Source: CAZOEL01 sp964578835
GTDB lineage: Bacteria; Desulfobacterota; Syntrophobacteria; Syntrophobacterales; Syntrophobacteraceae
Assembly (NCBI GenBank): GCA_964578835.1
Contig: CAZOEL010000030.1
Location: forward strand, 3,325-67,324
Direction: 5' to 3'
DNA: 64,000 bases
Shown here: piece by piece, positions 34,276 through 44,355 of the stretch
Position numbering within the stretch: the stretch's first letter is position 1
Layout of the letters: every line of letters starts with the position of its first letter
Position numbers and translations under genes: made by a program
Notes under the pieces: generated by a model
Told to the model about the DNA's origin: nothing
The model's database searches: none
The model's input: the letters and a program-made list of their open reading frames with translations, nothing else

Positions 34276-35502
34276 ATGACCGAATGGCTCAAAGTTTATG
34301 GCAACAGGCGCGTATTAAGCCTTCTCGGCTTGGGCTTTTCCTCGGGACTTCCTCTTGCCCTGACCGGATCGACGCTTCAGGCGTGGATGGCTTCCGAAAA
34401 AGTCGACCTGACGCTCATCGGGGTTTTTTCCCTGGTGGGAATTCCCTATACGGTTAAGGTGCTCTGGGCGCCTTTGATGGATAGGTTCACTCCGCCATGG
34501 CTAGGTAGAAGGCGCGGGTGGATATTGATTTCCCAGGCGCTCCTGGCTGTGTCGATTTTCCTTCTCGGACTCTGCTCTCCCGCATCCACGCCATGGCTTA
34601 TTGCCGTGCTGGCCGTGATGCTGGCATTTTTCAGCGCAAGCCAGGACATCGTTGTCGACGCTTATCGGGCCGATGTCTTGAGAGAACGCGAGCTTGGAGC
34701 CGGAGCCGCTACGACTGTTATCGGCTACCGCATTGCTTTGCTCATTTCCGGAGCCCTGGCGATGATCCTTTCTGACCATCTTTCCTGGAACATGGTCTAT
34801 AACCTCATGGCCGCCCTCATGCTTGCAAGCGCCGCGTTTACCTTCATGGCGCCCGAGCCCTCGGAGCGTGTTGTCCCGCCTCGGAGCCTCAAGGAAGCTG
34901 TCTGGAGCCCTCTGCTTTCGTACTTCAAACGCTCCGGCGCGGTAGAGATGCTTTTCTTCATCATGCTCTATAAATTGGGAGACGCCGTTGCCGGAGCGAT
35001 GACTACTCCATTCCTTCTCGACATCGGCTTTACTCGAACGGATGTGGGAGCAGTGAACAAAGCCTTCGGCCTGATAAGCACAATCCTGGGAACTCTTGCC
35101 GGAGGGGGAATCATAGCGAAGATAGGCATAAACCGCTCCCTTTGGATCTTTGCCTTTCTCCAGGCCGTATCGAACCTGACCTTCACTGGGCTCGCCATGC
35201 TCGGCAAGAATTACTCTGTTATGGTGGCGGCAATCGGAATCGAAAATATCTGCGGAGGCATGGGAACGGCCGCCTTTGTCGCCTTCATGATGAGCCTTTG
35301 CGACAAGCGCTTCACCGCGACTCAATACGCCATGCTGACGAGCATCATGGCTATAACGAGGGTCGTGGCCGGCGCGCCTACCGGCTGGATGGCGCTGTCT
35401 CTGGGATGGGCCATGTTTTATGCCGTAAGCGTGCTCGGAGCGCTTCCCGGCATCCTGTTGCTTCCCCGTTTTGCGCCTTGGAATTCACGATTGGAGAGAT
35501 AA
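34276..35502 (+). CDS. ampG: AmpG-like major facilitator permease
   Basis: 408 residues, about 12 membrane helices. The N terminus (GFSSGLPLALTGSTLQAW) and IPYTVKVLWAPLMDR are the strongest AmpG-family features, together with FSASQDIVVDAYRADVL. AmpG imports GlcNAc-anhydroMurNAc muropeptides from the periplasm for cell-wall recycling. The protein is shorter than E. coli AmpG (491), as in many bacteria where the two extra helices are absent. No ampD or nagZ gene is adjacent, so the assignment rests on sequence alone. It is convergent with the downstream kinase, only 32 bp away. Confidence 0.8.
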   Translation: MTEWLKVYGNRRVLSLLGLGFSSGLPLALTGSTLQAWMASEKVDLTLIGVFSLVGIPYTVKVLWAPLMDRFTPPWLGRRRGWILISQALLAVSIFLLGLCSPASTPWLIAVLAVMLAFFSASQDIVVDAYRADVLRERELGAGAATTVIGYRIALLISGALAMILSDHLSWNMVYNLMAALMLASAAFTFMAPEPSERVVPPRSLKEAVWSPLLSYFKRSGAVEMLFFIMLYKLGDAVAGAMTTPFLLDIGFTRTDVGAVNKAFGLISTILGTLAGGGIIAKIGINRSLWIFAFLQAVSNLTFTGLAMLGKNYSVMVAAIGIENICGGMGTAAFVAFMMSLCDKRFTATQYAMLTSIMAITRVVAGAPTGWMALSLGWAMFYAVSVLGALPGILLLPRFAPWNSRLER

Positions 35503-35534
35503 GGAGAAATCGCCTCTGGGGACGTCCTGCTCTT

Positions 35535-37175
35535 TCATCGCTCGTCCAGCACGGACCGAACCTTTGCCGAGAGTGCCTGAATAGAGAAAGGCTTCGGGAT
35601 GAATGCGATTTTCTCATCGAGTATGCCGTGATGAGAAATCACCTCATCTGTGTAGCCGGACATGAAAAGCACTTTTATTGAAGGGAAACGCTGCTGTACC
35701 TGCTTGAACACTTCCTTCCCGTTCATTCCCGGCATTACGACGTCGGTAAGCAGGAGGTCGAGCGGTCCGCCATGAGCCTCGAGAGCCTCCAAGCACTCCT
35801 TCCCGCAGGTCGCAGAAAGGACTTTGTAGCCCAGGACGTTGAGCACACGTACGGTTATATCTCGGAGCATATCGTTGTCCTCGACGACCATGATCGTTTC
35901 GGAGCCGTGCTGATCATCCCTTTGGGGACTCGTATCCGATTGCGACGCCTTGAGCTCCTCGACCTGCGGGAAATAAAGTCTGAAGATTGTCCCTGCTCCC
36001 GGCTTGCTATGGACCGATACGCCCCCTCCATGCTGCTTGACAATGCCTAAAACGGTGGATAGACCGAGCCCGGTGCCTTTGCCCACCGGCTTTGTCGTGA
36101 AGAACGGATCGAAGATGCGCTCGAGGGTGGCTTTATCCATGCCGATGCCGTTATCGGTGACTGAAAGCATGGTGAAACGGCCCGATTCGAGATTCTCCGG
36201 CATTGGGCCGGAGACGCTATCCAGATGAGCTTCACTGGTTTCAATGGTGATTTTTCCAGCATATCTCATGGCGTCCTGGGCATTCACCACAAGGTTCATG
36301 ATTACCTGTTCCAACTGGCCAACATCAGCGAGAAGCGAAAGGGGCGAAGGGGCAAGCTTGATCTCCAGCTGGATATCATCCCTGATGGTGCGCCTGAGGA
36401 GCTTTTGGAAGCCGGAAACAACCTGGTTGAGATCTACTATGCTCGGACCCGGGGAATACTTGCTTCCGAACGCGAGGAGTTGGCGCAGGAGATCTCTGGC
36501 GCGCTGTCCGGCTTTATGGATCTGCTCCACCGAGGATCTCCACGGATGGCTTGCATCGACTTCCCGAAGAAGGAGCTCACCGTAGCCAAGGATGGGAGTC
36601 AAGAGATTGTTGAAATCATGAGCCACGCCGACCGCCAAGGATCCTATGGCCGCCATCTTTTCCGCCTGCAGGACCTGGCTTTGTGATTGTTGCAGCTCTT
36701 GTGTGCGCTCTGTAATTCTGTCTTCGAGCTGGACATTCATCCTGGTAAGATAATGTCTAGAACGTTTGAGCTCCAGGTGAGCGCGCACGCGCGCCAGCAC
36801 AACCGCGGGTCGGATGGGCTTGGTGATATAATCGACGGCGCCCATATCAAAGCCGCGCTGTTCGTCTTTGTCCGATCCCAGGGCAGTAACGAAAATAACT
36901 GGAATATCACATGTCGCCGGATTTCCATGGAGCCGCTCCAACACGGCGTACCCATCCATTACGGGCATCATGATGTCCAGAAGCACCAGCTCCGGCTTCG
37001 GTTCGGCCATGGCTGCGGCAAGCGCCTGCTGACCCGAGCGAGTGGCTCGCACGCTATAATAGGGCTGCAGCACTTTCGACAAAATCTCAAGATTTTCCGG
37101 CTGATCGTCGACGATCAGGATCGTGGCGCGCGCTGCTTCCGGCTTGTCAGAAACGGAACAAGTGGGATTGCTCAT
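35535..37175 (-). CDS. Cytoplasmic hybrid kinase: receiver, HisKA, HATPase, receiver
   Basis: 546 residues. The N-terminal receiver (17-135) has VDDQ and phosphoacceptor Asp67 in LLDIMMPVMDG. A coiled coil leads to HisKA with His186 in GVAHDFNNLL. The ATPase domain has NLVVNAQDAM, DNGIGM and GKGTGLGL. The C-terminal receiver (about 430-545) has LLLTDVVMPGMNG. There is no PAS or membrane sensor, so input probably comes by phosphotransfer or protein contact on the first receiver. It starts 64 bp downstream of the giant kinase gene stop on the same strand, which suggests the two work in one relay. Confidence 0.92.
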   Translation of the reverse strand: MSNPTCSVSDKPEAARATILIVDDQPENLEILSKVLQPYYSVRATRSGQQALAAAMAEPKPELVLLDIMMPVMDGYAVLERLHGNPATCDIPVIFVTALGSDKDEQRGFDMGAVDYITKPIRPAVVLARVRAHLELKRSRHYLTRMNVQLEDRITERTQELQQSQSQVLQAEKMAAIGSLAVGVAHDFNNLLTPILGYGELLLREVDASHPWRSSVEQIHKAGQRARDLLRQLLAFGSKYSPGPSIVDLNQVVSGFQKLLRRTIRDDIQLEIKLAPSPLSLLADVGQLEQVIMNLVVNAQDAMRYAGKITIETSEAHLDSVSGPMPENLESGRFTMLSVTDNGIGMDKATLERIFDPFFTTKPVGKGTGLGLSTVLGIVKQHGGGVSVHSKPGAGTIFRLYFPQVEELKASQSDTSPQRDDQHGSETIMVVEDNDMLRDITVRVLNVLGYKVLSATCGKECLEALEAHGGPLDLLLTDVVMPGMNGKEVFKQVQQRFPSIKVLFMSGYTDEVISHHGILDEKIAFIPKPFSIQALSAKVRSVLDER

Positions 37176-37239
37176 GATCTTCCTTTGCGCCTGCTGGGAT
37201 CATCACGATGGTTACTGTAACGGAAAAGCAATGAAAATA

Positions 37240-40200
37240 TCATAATATTCTCTTTCGAATCTCGCGCAGAGTATTCAAGGCGTCCGCATATTCGAACTCC
37301 TGAACCTGTCTTTTGAGCGTCTCCGCCTCTTCGCCCAGAGCCGAAATCAGCAGATCGCTCCATTGGTCCATCACATCGTTTACCAGAGTATCATAAAGGG
37401 CGAGCAAAGGCTCGATTTGCGCGAGAATCCCATCGACTTGAGACCGGTCAAAGGAAGCATCGAGGCTGTCGATCTCCTTGAGAATGGGCGTCTGGCGCAG
37501 CTCGGAAGCAAGGGGAGGATCATGCCGAATCGGCTCGATGGTCGGAAAGGAATTCGGGCTACGCACGGGAAGCCATTTCACCAGAATTTCATAAAAGTTT
37601 TGAGGCCTGACCGGTTTAGGAACATGGTCGTTCATTCCGGCTTTGAAGCACTTGTCTTTGTCCTCTTCGAAAACAACGGCCGTCATGGCCAGAATGGGTA
37701 TTGATTCCCAGCCGGGTAGACGACGGATGAACTGCGTCGCCTGAAGTCCATCCATCACCGGCATTTGAACATCCATGAGAATCATGTCGTAGAAAGTTGT
37801 GCGGGCCATTTCGACGGCGGTTTGCCCGTCCTCGGCAACGCTGACTTTCATTTCCGCTGATTCGAGCAGGTGACGGGCTACTTCCTGATTGATGAGGTTG
37901 TCTTCCACCAGTAGGATGTGCGCTCCGCGCCGCCGCGACAATTCTTCCTCCAGCATTTCAGGCAGTGGGTGAGCCTTGTTGAGCAGGTCTGGTGTCGCCA
38001 TTTCAGAAAATGCGTCGTAGAGGACCGAAGGAGTTACGGGCTTGGGCAAAGTCTTTGTGACGCCGGATCGCGCCGCCTTCTCCCGAGGGATCTGGTCTCC
38101 ATAAGCGGTTATCATCATGTGCCGGGGAGGGGTGGCAAGTTCGAGGGATTGCACGCGCCGCGCCGTATCGATGCCGTTCAAGCCCGGCATTTTCCAGTCG
38201 ATGATCAGCAAGCCGTAAGCGTCGCCCGTGCGGTCGGCGCTCAGCGTTGCAGCCAATCCCTCCTCGCCGGACTCCGCCGAATCGACGCGCAGGCCCAGAT
38301 CGCTCAGCATGGAGACAAGGATTTTGCGAGCATCTTGTGAGTCATCTATGACGAGCGCCCGCATCCCGCAAAAAGACTCGATATTGGGGATTCTCCGGGG
38401 CGCCGGGGCAGATTTTTTGAAGGGCGCCTCGACCCAAAAGAGAGAGCCTCGGCCCATTTCGCTCTCTGCTCCAATGCGTCCCCCCATCATCTCTATGATT
38501 CGTTTGCTAATCACAAGGCCAAGGCCGGTTCCGCCAAATCGACGCGTCATAGAATTGTCGGCTTGTTGGAAGGCATGGAATATATTCCCCAACTGCTCTT
38601 TGCTCATTCCGATGCCCGTGTCCTTTACCTCGATTCGTAGGACAACCACGCTCCTATGCTCTTCGATAAGGCGCGCCTTGATGGAAAGATCGCCTTTTTC
38701 AGTAAATTTGACAGCGTTTGTGACTAGATTGAGCAGTACCTGGCCGAGACGCAGGTCGTCGCCGCGCAGCATAGAGGGCGCTCCATTCAAATCGACCAGC
38801 AGATCAAGATCCCCGGCGGCGACTTTGTCCGCAACGATAGAGCACACATGATCTATGACTCTCGAAAGCTCAAATTCTCTGACTTCGAGAACCATCCTGC
38901 TGGCTTCGATTTTGGAGAGGTCGAGGATGTCATTGATGATTTGCAGCAGATGCGAAGCCGCGCCGGCCATCTTGTCGAGCTGGTTGAGCTGCCTGGCTGT
39001 GAGCTGGTCCCGCTTCATCAGATGGGCAAAGCCGATGATCGCATTTAGAGGCGTGCGGATTTCATGGCTCATGTTGGCGAGAAAAGAGCTCTTGGCTTGG
39101 CTGGCGGCTTCGGCTTCCGCTTTGGCGCTCTGGAGCTCGGCGGTGCGCGATGCCACCAGGTCCTCCAGGTGTAGGCGGTATTCCTCCAATTCCCGGGTAA
39201 TCCGTACTTTTTCGGTAATATCCACGGCTGTGCCTACGACCAGGGGAAGGCCATCGATGACGACGCGCCTGTTGTTGAAGAAGTAGGGGGTTTTGCTTCC
39301 ATCTTTTGCTATGATCGTCGCCTCTCCGGATGATTCTCCATTTATGAAAGCCAGCTGGATTCCTGAGGCGGCGAGCGCTTTTTCGTCACCTTTAAAATAA
39401 TCGATGTCGGTCATCATGGATATCTCCGCCTCGCTGCATTGAATCACCTCCTGGGCGTGCTTGTTCCAGAGCAATAAGCGTCCGTTGGAATCGAACGCAT
39501 AAAAAAGGCCGGCCACCGATTCCATGAAGGTGTGCCGAAACATCTGTTCTTTTTGCGCCGTGGCTTCGACGGCTGCGAATTCGAGGGCGAAGCCCAGGTT
39601 CTGGGTAAGCCGTTCGAGAATTTCGATCTCCTGCTCGTCAAAAAAACCGGGGATGTCTGAGTATACGTTAAAAGTGGCCTCCGTCCGACCGGAAAGGACG
39701 ATGGGAAAAACGGCCGAAGATCTGTAGCCGAAAGAGAGAAGCGAATCGCGCCAGGGGTGAGTGGTTGGATCGCGGGCGATGTCGTTGGAAATATGAGGCC
39801 GTCCGGTGCGAAAAGCCTGCGGTGTGGGACCCTCGTCGTGTATGGAGATGTTCAATAGTCTTACATAGTCGCACTGCTCACCGGCGTGGGCCGCCGGCTT
39901 AATAGCGCCCGCTTCATCCGCTTTACCGATCCAGGCTGTCTGAAAGCCTCCAACAGAAACGGCGATATGACAGATTTCCTCGAAGGAAGCTTCAACGCCG
40001 CGGATTCGCACAATAGCTTCATTGCTGCTGCTGACCATGGCGTAGATCCGGTTGAGGCGATGGAGCCGCTCTTCATTCATCTTATGAAGAGTGATGTCTT
40101 GTACGATGCCGATACCGGCGACAGGTACGCCGTCGGCGTCATGCTCAATTTCCGCCCTTGCTTCAATCCATTTCGTCTGATCGTCGACGACAATGCGATG

Positions 40201-43200
40201 AGTGATATGGTAGGGCGACCCTGCGAGCGCCTGATTCCACGCGTCCAGCACAATGCTCCGATCCTCCGGGTGGATGCGGCGGAAAGAGTCATCCCGTGAG
40301 ATCCGAGCGCCTATGGGCACTCCAAATATGCGATAGGTCTCATCGGACCATGTCAGCTCATTTCGTCGAATATCCCAATGCCAATGCCCACTGTGGGAAA
40401 CCGCCTGCGCCTGTTTGAGAAACGTTTCGCTTTGATGGAGGGCCTTGACGGCTTCGAGACGATCTTTGTTGAGCAGGACCATCCCAAGCTGGTCGGCGAT
40501 CTGGCAGCCGAAAGCGACTTCGTCCGCCTCCCAGTGGTGAGGATGGTTCACATGCTCAAAACGGATTATCCCACGGTTGCGATTCCCGGAAATGATGCTG
40601 CAGTCCAGCATGGACGTGATGCCCAAGGGCTTCAGGTAAGCTTCCAGAGAGCTCGAGATCCGAGAGTCCGTTAGCGCGTCGGAAGCATCCAGATAACGGG
40701 CGTTCTTGAGTGCCTCAAGCTCGTCGCAAATTTCCTTTATTTCCAGAATATGCCCTTGAGAATGCGCCTGGAGGGCAGCCTCATAAAGGTTCAGGCATCG
40801 CAGACTCCCTCCGTCTGCGTCAAAGAGCCAGATGGAAACCCTCTCTATTTCGAGTGCGCGAGACAGGAGCTCGGTTGCCTCGCCGGCGAATGCCTCTAAT
40901 TCGCCTTTGTTGGCGGAATCGGATGCGTTGAGCTGACTGAGCACTTGATTATGCGCTTGAAGGCGACGGGCGAGGGCTTTCAGCTTCCGCTCCCTGGCTT
41001 TCTGCTCGGAGATATCGCTCCAGACGGAGCAAATCAGCGTCTTACCCCCCATTTTGATCGGGCCGAGCGTCAAGATCACATCCAGCAGAGCTCCGTTTTT
41101 GTGTCGATGGCGCGTCTCAAAAGTGATTTGCGTCTGCATGCCGAGCTTCTCGCGCTTCTTGGCGATCTCTTCTACTGTGTGCTGCGCCTGGATGTCCATC
41201 ACGCTAAGATGTGAAAATTCCTCGCGGGTGTAACCCAGTATCTGATGGGCGGCTGCGTTGAAGTCGAGAAAACGGCTTGTTATAGGATCCAGCAGGATGA
41301 TGGCTTCGGTCGTCTGGGCGAACATGGTGGCGACGAGTTGCTCCCGCTCTTTGAGCGACTTTGCTGCCTGACGGCGATCGGCAATGTCGACAAGACGACG
41401 CACGATCGTTTCAGCCAGGGTCAGCTCTTCTTCAAGGAACGGCTCACCGGCTTCATCTGTCTTCGGTTCTTCAAGGTATGCGACGGATAGGGACAAATGT
41501 TGTCCCGTCTGAGTAGTCGCCTCAACTCTCTGCATCCAGGGCGTCTCGACAAAGCCAGACGTGCTGAAGGATCGATCGTCGTATTCGATGCGAACGGCGG
41601 CGATTTCCGGATGACTCCAGCCGGTTCCAACCAGCTCGGCTGCCTGCTGCAGACACTCCAAAAGAGGCGATTCGATATCTTCCGTCAGTTCGAAGATTTC
41701 GTAAAGACAACGCCGTTCCCTTACCCTTTTCAGGAGATCGTTCTGGATCTTGCGACTTTTCGTTATGTCCCGCGCGACGCCAAGCACTCCCATGAGCTGG
41801 CCCGAATTGCCGTACATGGGCGTTTTGATGGTCTCAAAAAGACCGTAATACCCCCCGTCAGCAAAGCGGATGCACTCTTCGTTTCTGGTAGGAGCTCCCT
41901 TCGCAGCCGCTTTCATATCGTTTTGTCTAAAAAAATCCGCCAGACCTTTCTCAACGAAATCATAGTCGGTCTTGCCGATAATCTCGGCCTCCGAAGCGCC
42001 GAAGAAACGCTCAAACATCGGGTTGCAGGCCTGGTAAACGCCGTCCGGGTCTTTGGCCCACACAAGATCCGGGATGGTGTTGATCAGCGCCCGCAGTTTC
42101 GTTCGCTCATGCTCGAGGGCCAGCTCTGCGTTCTTGCGCTTGGTGATGTCATTTACCGAAGCTATGATAGCTGGTTCATTTTCAAACTCCACCACCGAAG
42201 CGGAAACGAGCGTTGAAAACAGTTGCCCCTCAAAGTTCCGGAAGCTCTGCTCCAGATCGAAGACGCTTCCATCTCGCTCGAGAATCTCCAAGAAAGCATG
42301 GCGATCTGAAGGGTCTTGATAAATCTCTGTTATTTGTCGCCCGATCAATTTCTCTCTTTCGAGCTGCAATAGAATTTCCGCTCGACGGTTGGCGTAGTGC
42401 AGGACGCCGTCTTTCAGACGAGTAATGACAATGGGGAAAGGAGCGTTTTCCATCAAGTCGCGGAAGCGCGCTTCACTAACCAATAATGCCTGCCTGTCTC
42501 GATGCTGCTGTGTAATGTCTCGGATGATTGCGATGCATTGCCGACCATTTCCCAGTTGGCTCAGCCGGCACTCAAAGCGGCGCTCCACTCCGGAGATCGG
42601 CATGTCGTATTCAAAGCTGAGAAGCTCCTTACTGCTCAAGGCGGATTGAATATTCTCCATGAAAAGCGAAACGATATCCGGAGGGAGCACATCTCCCATG
42701 TATTTGCCGAGAAAGACCTCAGGCGGCAGGTATAGGTCGGCTGAGTCCTGCGCCCGGTAGTCTTGTATGACTCCCTCATCGTCAACAAGGAAGAAAAGAT
42801 CGGGAATGACCTGAAAGATGGAGCTCAATACGGTCTCTCGCTCCTTCGCCAGTCTACCGGTCCGATCGAGGAGCTCCTTTTGCTCAAGGATTTCGGTTTC
42901 GACTTTCGTTCTCTCCTCGATTTCGGCCAATAATGCAGCATTGGAAGCTGTCAGTTCGGATGTGCGCTCCTGAATTCGGACTTCAAGCAGGGCGTACGCC
43001 TTGCTCAATTCCTCTTCGGCATTGTTGCGCTCTTTTTCTCTACGTTCCAATAGCGTCGCCATCTCATCAAAAGAACGAGACAATCGGCCAAGTTCATCAT
43101 CGGCATAGGAGAGGCCTGTTCTTATGGTCAGGTCTCCTTTGCCGAACCGCTCAACAGCGGAGGTCAAAGTCCGTATTGGTCTGACAACAGCAAAATTAAT

Positions 43201-44148
43201 CAGGAGCCAAGGCAGCATCGCGATCGTTGACGTTGCGATTCCAAGGGCCAACAAGTGGAATAACATATGACGATTGGCCTCCCGCAGGATGCTGTCCTTG
43301 TTGATGCCTACGGTTATGTAAAGATATGATGGAGCCTTTTTCCTGAGGCTCAAACGCTTGAAAGCATAAATACGTCGATCTTCCTTTTCGGAAGAGAGCT
43401 CAAAAATCCCCTGGTCGGAGGCCCCTTTGAGTTGTTGGAGGGTGAGCTCCTCGAGACGAGAGCCCGGCGCCTTATCGGGATTCTCAGGCCAGCGAAACAA
43501 ACGGACTCCATTGTAATCACTGATGGAAACGGCATAGTCGTTAGAAATATTCGACTGTTCGATGAATGCCTTATAGGCGTCGAGCCTGAAAGCCGCAATG
43601 AGGATCGCGATCAGATTGTTATCCGCATCTAGAACAGGATAGGTGAAATTGAGCGAGTGTGATTTGGAAAGCCTGCCGACGATGTATTCCCCTACCGAGA
43701 AATCGAGAGTCCTGATAGCCTCTTTGATGTGCCTGCGATCCCCAAGCTGAATGCTGCCCGCCTCAAAGGGTTGTGAGGCGGCAAATAATGCGCCGTCAGC
43801 TGTCGTCATGGCGATCGTCGCGTACTGAGGATCCTTCTTTTGCAAGCTGGCGAAAAGCTCATTGCAATCCCGCGCTTTCAACTTCTGTATCTGAGGCAGC
43901 TCCGCCAATGTCCTGAGCATTTGCTCGGTCGCTATCGCAATTTGCTCTTGATGGGACGCTATGCTTTGAACGAGCAGCATAGCATGCCTTTCCGCTTCCG
44001 CTATTTTCTCCCGCCGGCTATCGAGACCCGAGAGAACGGCCATGGCCAAGGCGGGCAGGAAAGCGCACAGAAGAAAGAGCATCAGTTTCTTGTGAATGGA
44101 CCACGAACCGAGAGATCCTTGGCGCCCCGTTTCTCTTTGCTCGTTCAT
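37240..44148 (-). CDS. Giant hybrid histidine kinase, 2302 aa
   Basis: Transmembrane helices at about 21-42 and 296-322 bracket a dCache extracytoplasmic domain (50-290); HAMP follows at 323-375. Then come PAS (445-548), PAS (560-672), PAS (683-797), a divergent GAF-like block (815-925), PAS (935-1050), GAF (1080-1230), PAS (1245-1355), GAF (1370-1525) and PAS (1535-1648). A coiled coil leads to HisKA with His1695 in NMSHEIRTPLNA. The ATPase domain has DTGIGM and GGTGLGL. Receiver 1 has Asp1984 and receiver 2 has Asp2126. The last 95 residues are helical like an Hpt domain but contain no HxxKG motif. This is one of the longest bacterial kinase architectures, integrating one external and up to nine internal inputs. 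Confidence 0.93.
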   Translation of the reverse strand: MNEQRETGRQGSLGSWSIHKKLMLFLLCAFLPALAMAVLSGLDSRREKIAEAERHAMLLVQSIASHQEQIAIATEQMLRTLAELPQIQKLKARDCNELFASLQKKDPQYATIAMTTADGALFAASQPFEAGSIQLGDRRHIKEAIRTLDFSVGEYIVGRLSKSHSLNFTYPVLDADNNLIAILIAAFRLDAYKAFIEQSNISNDYAVSISDYNGVRLFRWPENPDKAPGSRLEELTLQQLKGASDQGIFELSSEKEDRRIYAFKRLSLRKKAPSYLYITVGINKDSILREANRHMLFHLLALGIATSTIAMLPWLLINFAVVRPIRTLTSAVERFGKGDLTIRTGLSYADDELGRLSRSFDEMATLLERREKERNNAEEELSKAYALLEVRIQERTSELTASNAALLAEIEERTKVETEILEQKELLDRTGRLAKERETVLSSIFQVIPDLFFLVDDEGVIQDYRAQDSADLYLPPEVFLGKYMGDVLPPDIVSLFMENIQSALSSKELLSFEYDMPISGVERRFECRLSQLGNGRQCIAIIRDITQQHRDRQALLVSEARFRDLMENAPFPIVITRLKDGVLHYANRRAEILLQLEREKLIGRQITEIYQDPSDRHAFLEILERDGSVFDLEQSFRNFEGQLFSTLVSASVVEFENEPAIIASVNDITKRKNAELALEHERTKLRALINTIPDLVWAKDPDGVYQACNPMFERFFGASEAEIIGKTDYDFVEKGLADFFRQNDMKAAAKGAPTRNEECIRFADGGYYGLFETIKTPMYGNSGQLMGVLGVARDITKSRKIQNDLLKRVRERRCLYEIFELTEDIESPLLECLQQAAELVGTGWSHPEIAAVRIEYDDRSFSTSGFVETPWMQRVEATTQTGQHLSLSVAYLEEPKTDEAGEPFLEEELTLAETIVRRLVDIADRRQAAKSLKEREQLVATMFAQTTEAIILLDPITSRFLDFNAAAHQILGYTREEFSHLSVMDIQAQHTVEEIAKKREKLGMQTQITFETRHRHKNGALLDVILTLGPIKMGGKTLICSVWSDISEQKARERKLKALARRLQAHNQVLSQLNASDSANKGELEAFAGEATELLSRALEIERVSIWLFDADGGSLRCLNLYEAALQAHSQGHILEIKEICDELEALKNARYLDASDALTDSRISSSLEAYLKPLGITSMLDCSIISGNRNRGIIRFEHVNHPHHWEADEVAFGCQIADQLGMVLLNKDRLEAVKALHQSETFLKQAQAVSHSGHWHWDIRRNELTWSDETYRIFGVPIGARISRDDSFRRIHPEDRSIVLDAWNQALAGSPYHITHRIVVDDQTKWIEARAEIEHDADGVPVAGIGIVQDITLHKMNEERLHRLNRIYAMVSSSNEAIVRIRGVEASFEEICHIAVSVGGFQTAWIGKADEAGAIKPAAHAGEQCDYVRLLNISIHDEGPTPQAFRTGRPHISNDIARDPTTHPWRDSLLSFGYRSSAVFPIVLSGRTEATFNVYSDIPGFFDEQEIEILERLTQNLGFALEFAAVEATAQKEQMFRHTFMESVAGLFYAFDSNGRLLLWNKHAQEVIQCSEAEISMMTDIDYFKGDEKALAASGIQLAFINGESSGEATIIAKDGSKTPYFFNNRRVVIDGLPLVVGTAVDITEKVRITRELEEYRLHLEDLVASRTAELQSAKAEAEAASQAKSSFLANMSHEIRTPLNAIIGFAHLMKRDQLTARQLNQLDKMAGAASHLLQIINDILDLSKIEASRMVLEVREFELSRVIDHVCSIVADKVAAGDLDLLVDLNGAPSMLRGDDLRLGQVLLNLVTNAVKFTEKGDLSIKARLIEEHRSVVVLRIEVKDTGIGMSKEQLGNIFHAFQQADNSMTRRFGGTGLGLVISKRIIEMMGGRIGAESEMGRGSLFWVEAPFKKSAPAPRRIPNIESFCGMRALVIDDSQDARKILVSMLSDLGLRVDSAESGEEGLAATLSADRTGDAYGLLIIDWKMPGLNGIDTARRVQSLELATPPRHMMITAYGDQIPREKAARSGVTKTLPKPVTPSVLYDAFSEMATPDLLNKAHPLPEMLEEELSRRRGAHILLVEDNLINQEVARHLLESAEMKVSVAEDGQTAVEMARTTFYDMILMDVQMPVMDGLQATQFIRRLPGWESIPILAMTAVVFEEDKDKCFKAGMNDHVPKPVRPQNFYEILVKWLPVRSPNSFPTIEPIRHDPPLASELRQTPILKEIDSLDASFDRSQVDGILAQIEPLLALYDTLVNDVMDQWSDLLISALGEEAETLKRQVQEFEYADALNTLREIRKRIL

Positions 44149-44355
44149 CTTTGCTTTCCGCTCACAGAATGGGTTAAGTATTGAGCTTTTTACTGGCGAA
44201 AATAATCTATCAGCTCTATGCTCATGAAGCCATAATAGAATCGAGCTTTCACTACGAAAGCTTCGGTTGACCTCTCCCCTCCGGGCTTGCTCCGGATTCT
44301 TGATCGGATAATGAACGAGCGATGGCGTATCGATTGAGCGCTCCTGCGCGATGGC

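Noticed and set aside
34501..35325. A 274-codon frame on - antisense to the AmpG-like permease
   Set aside because: It is rich in His, Arg and Gly, as expected from the complement of a membrane-protein gene, and has no start signal or motif.
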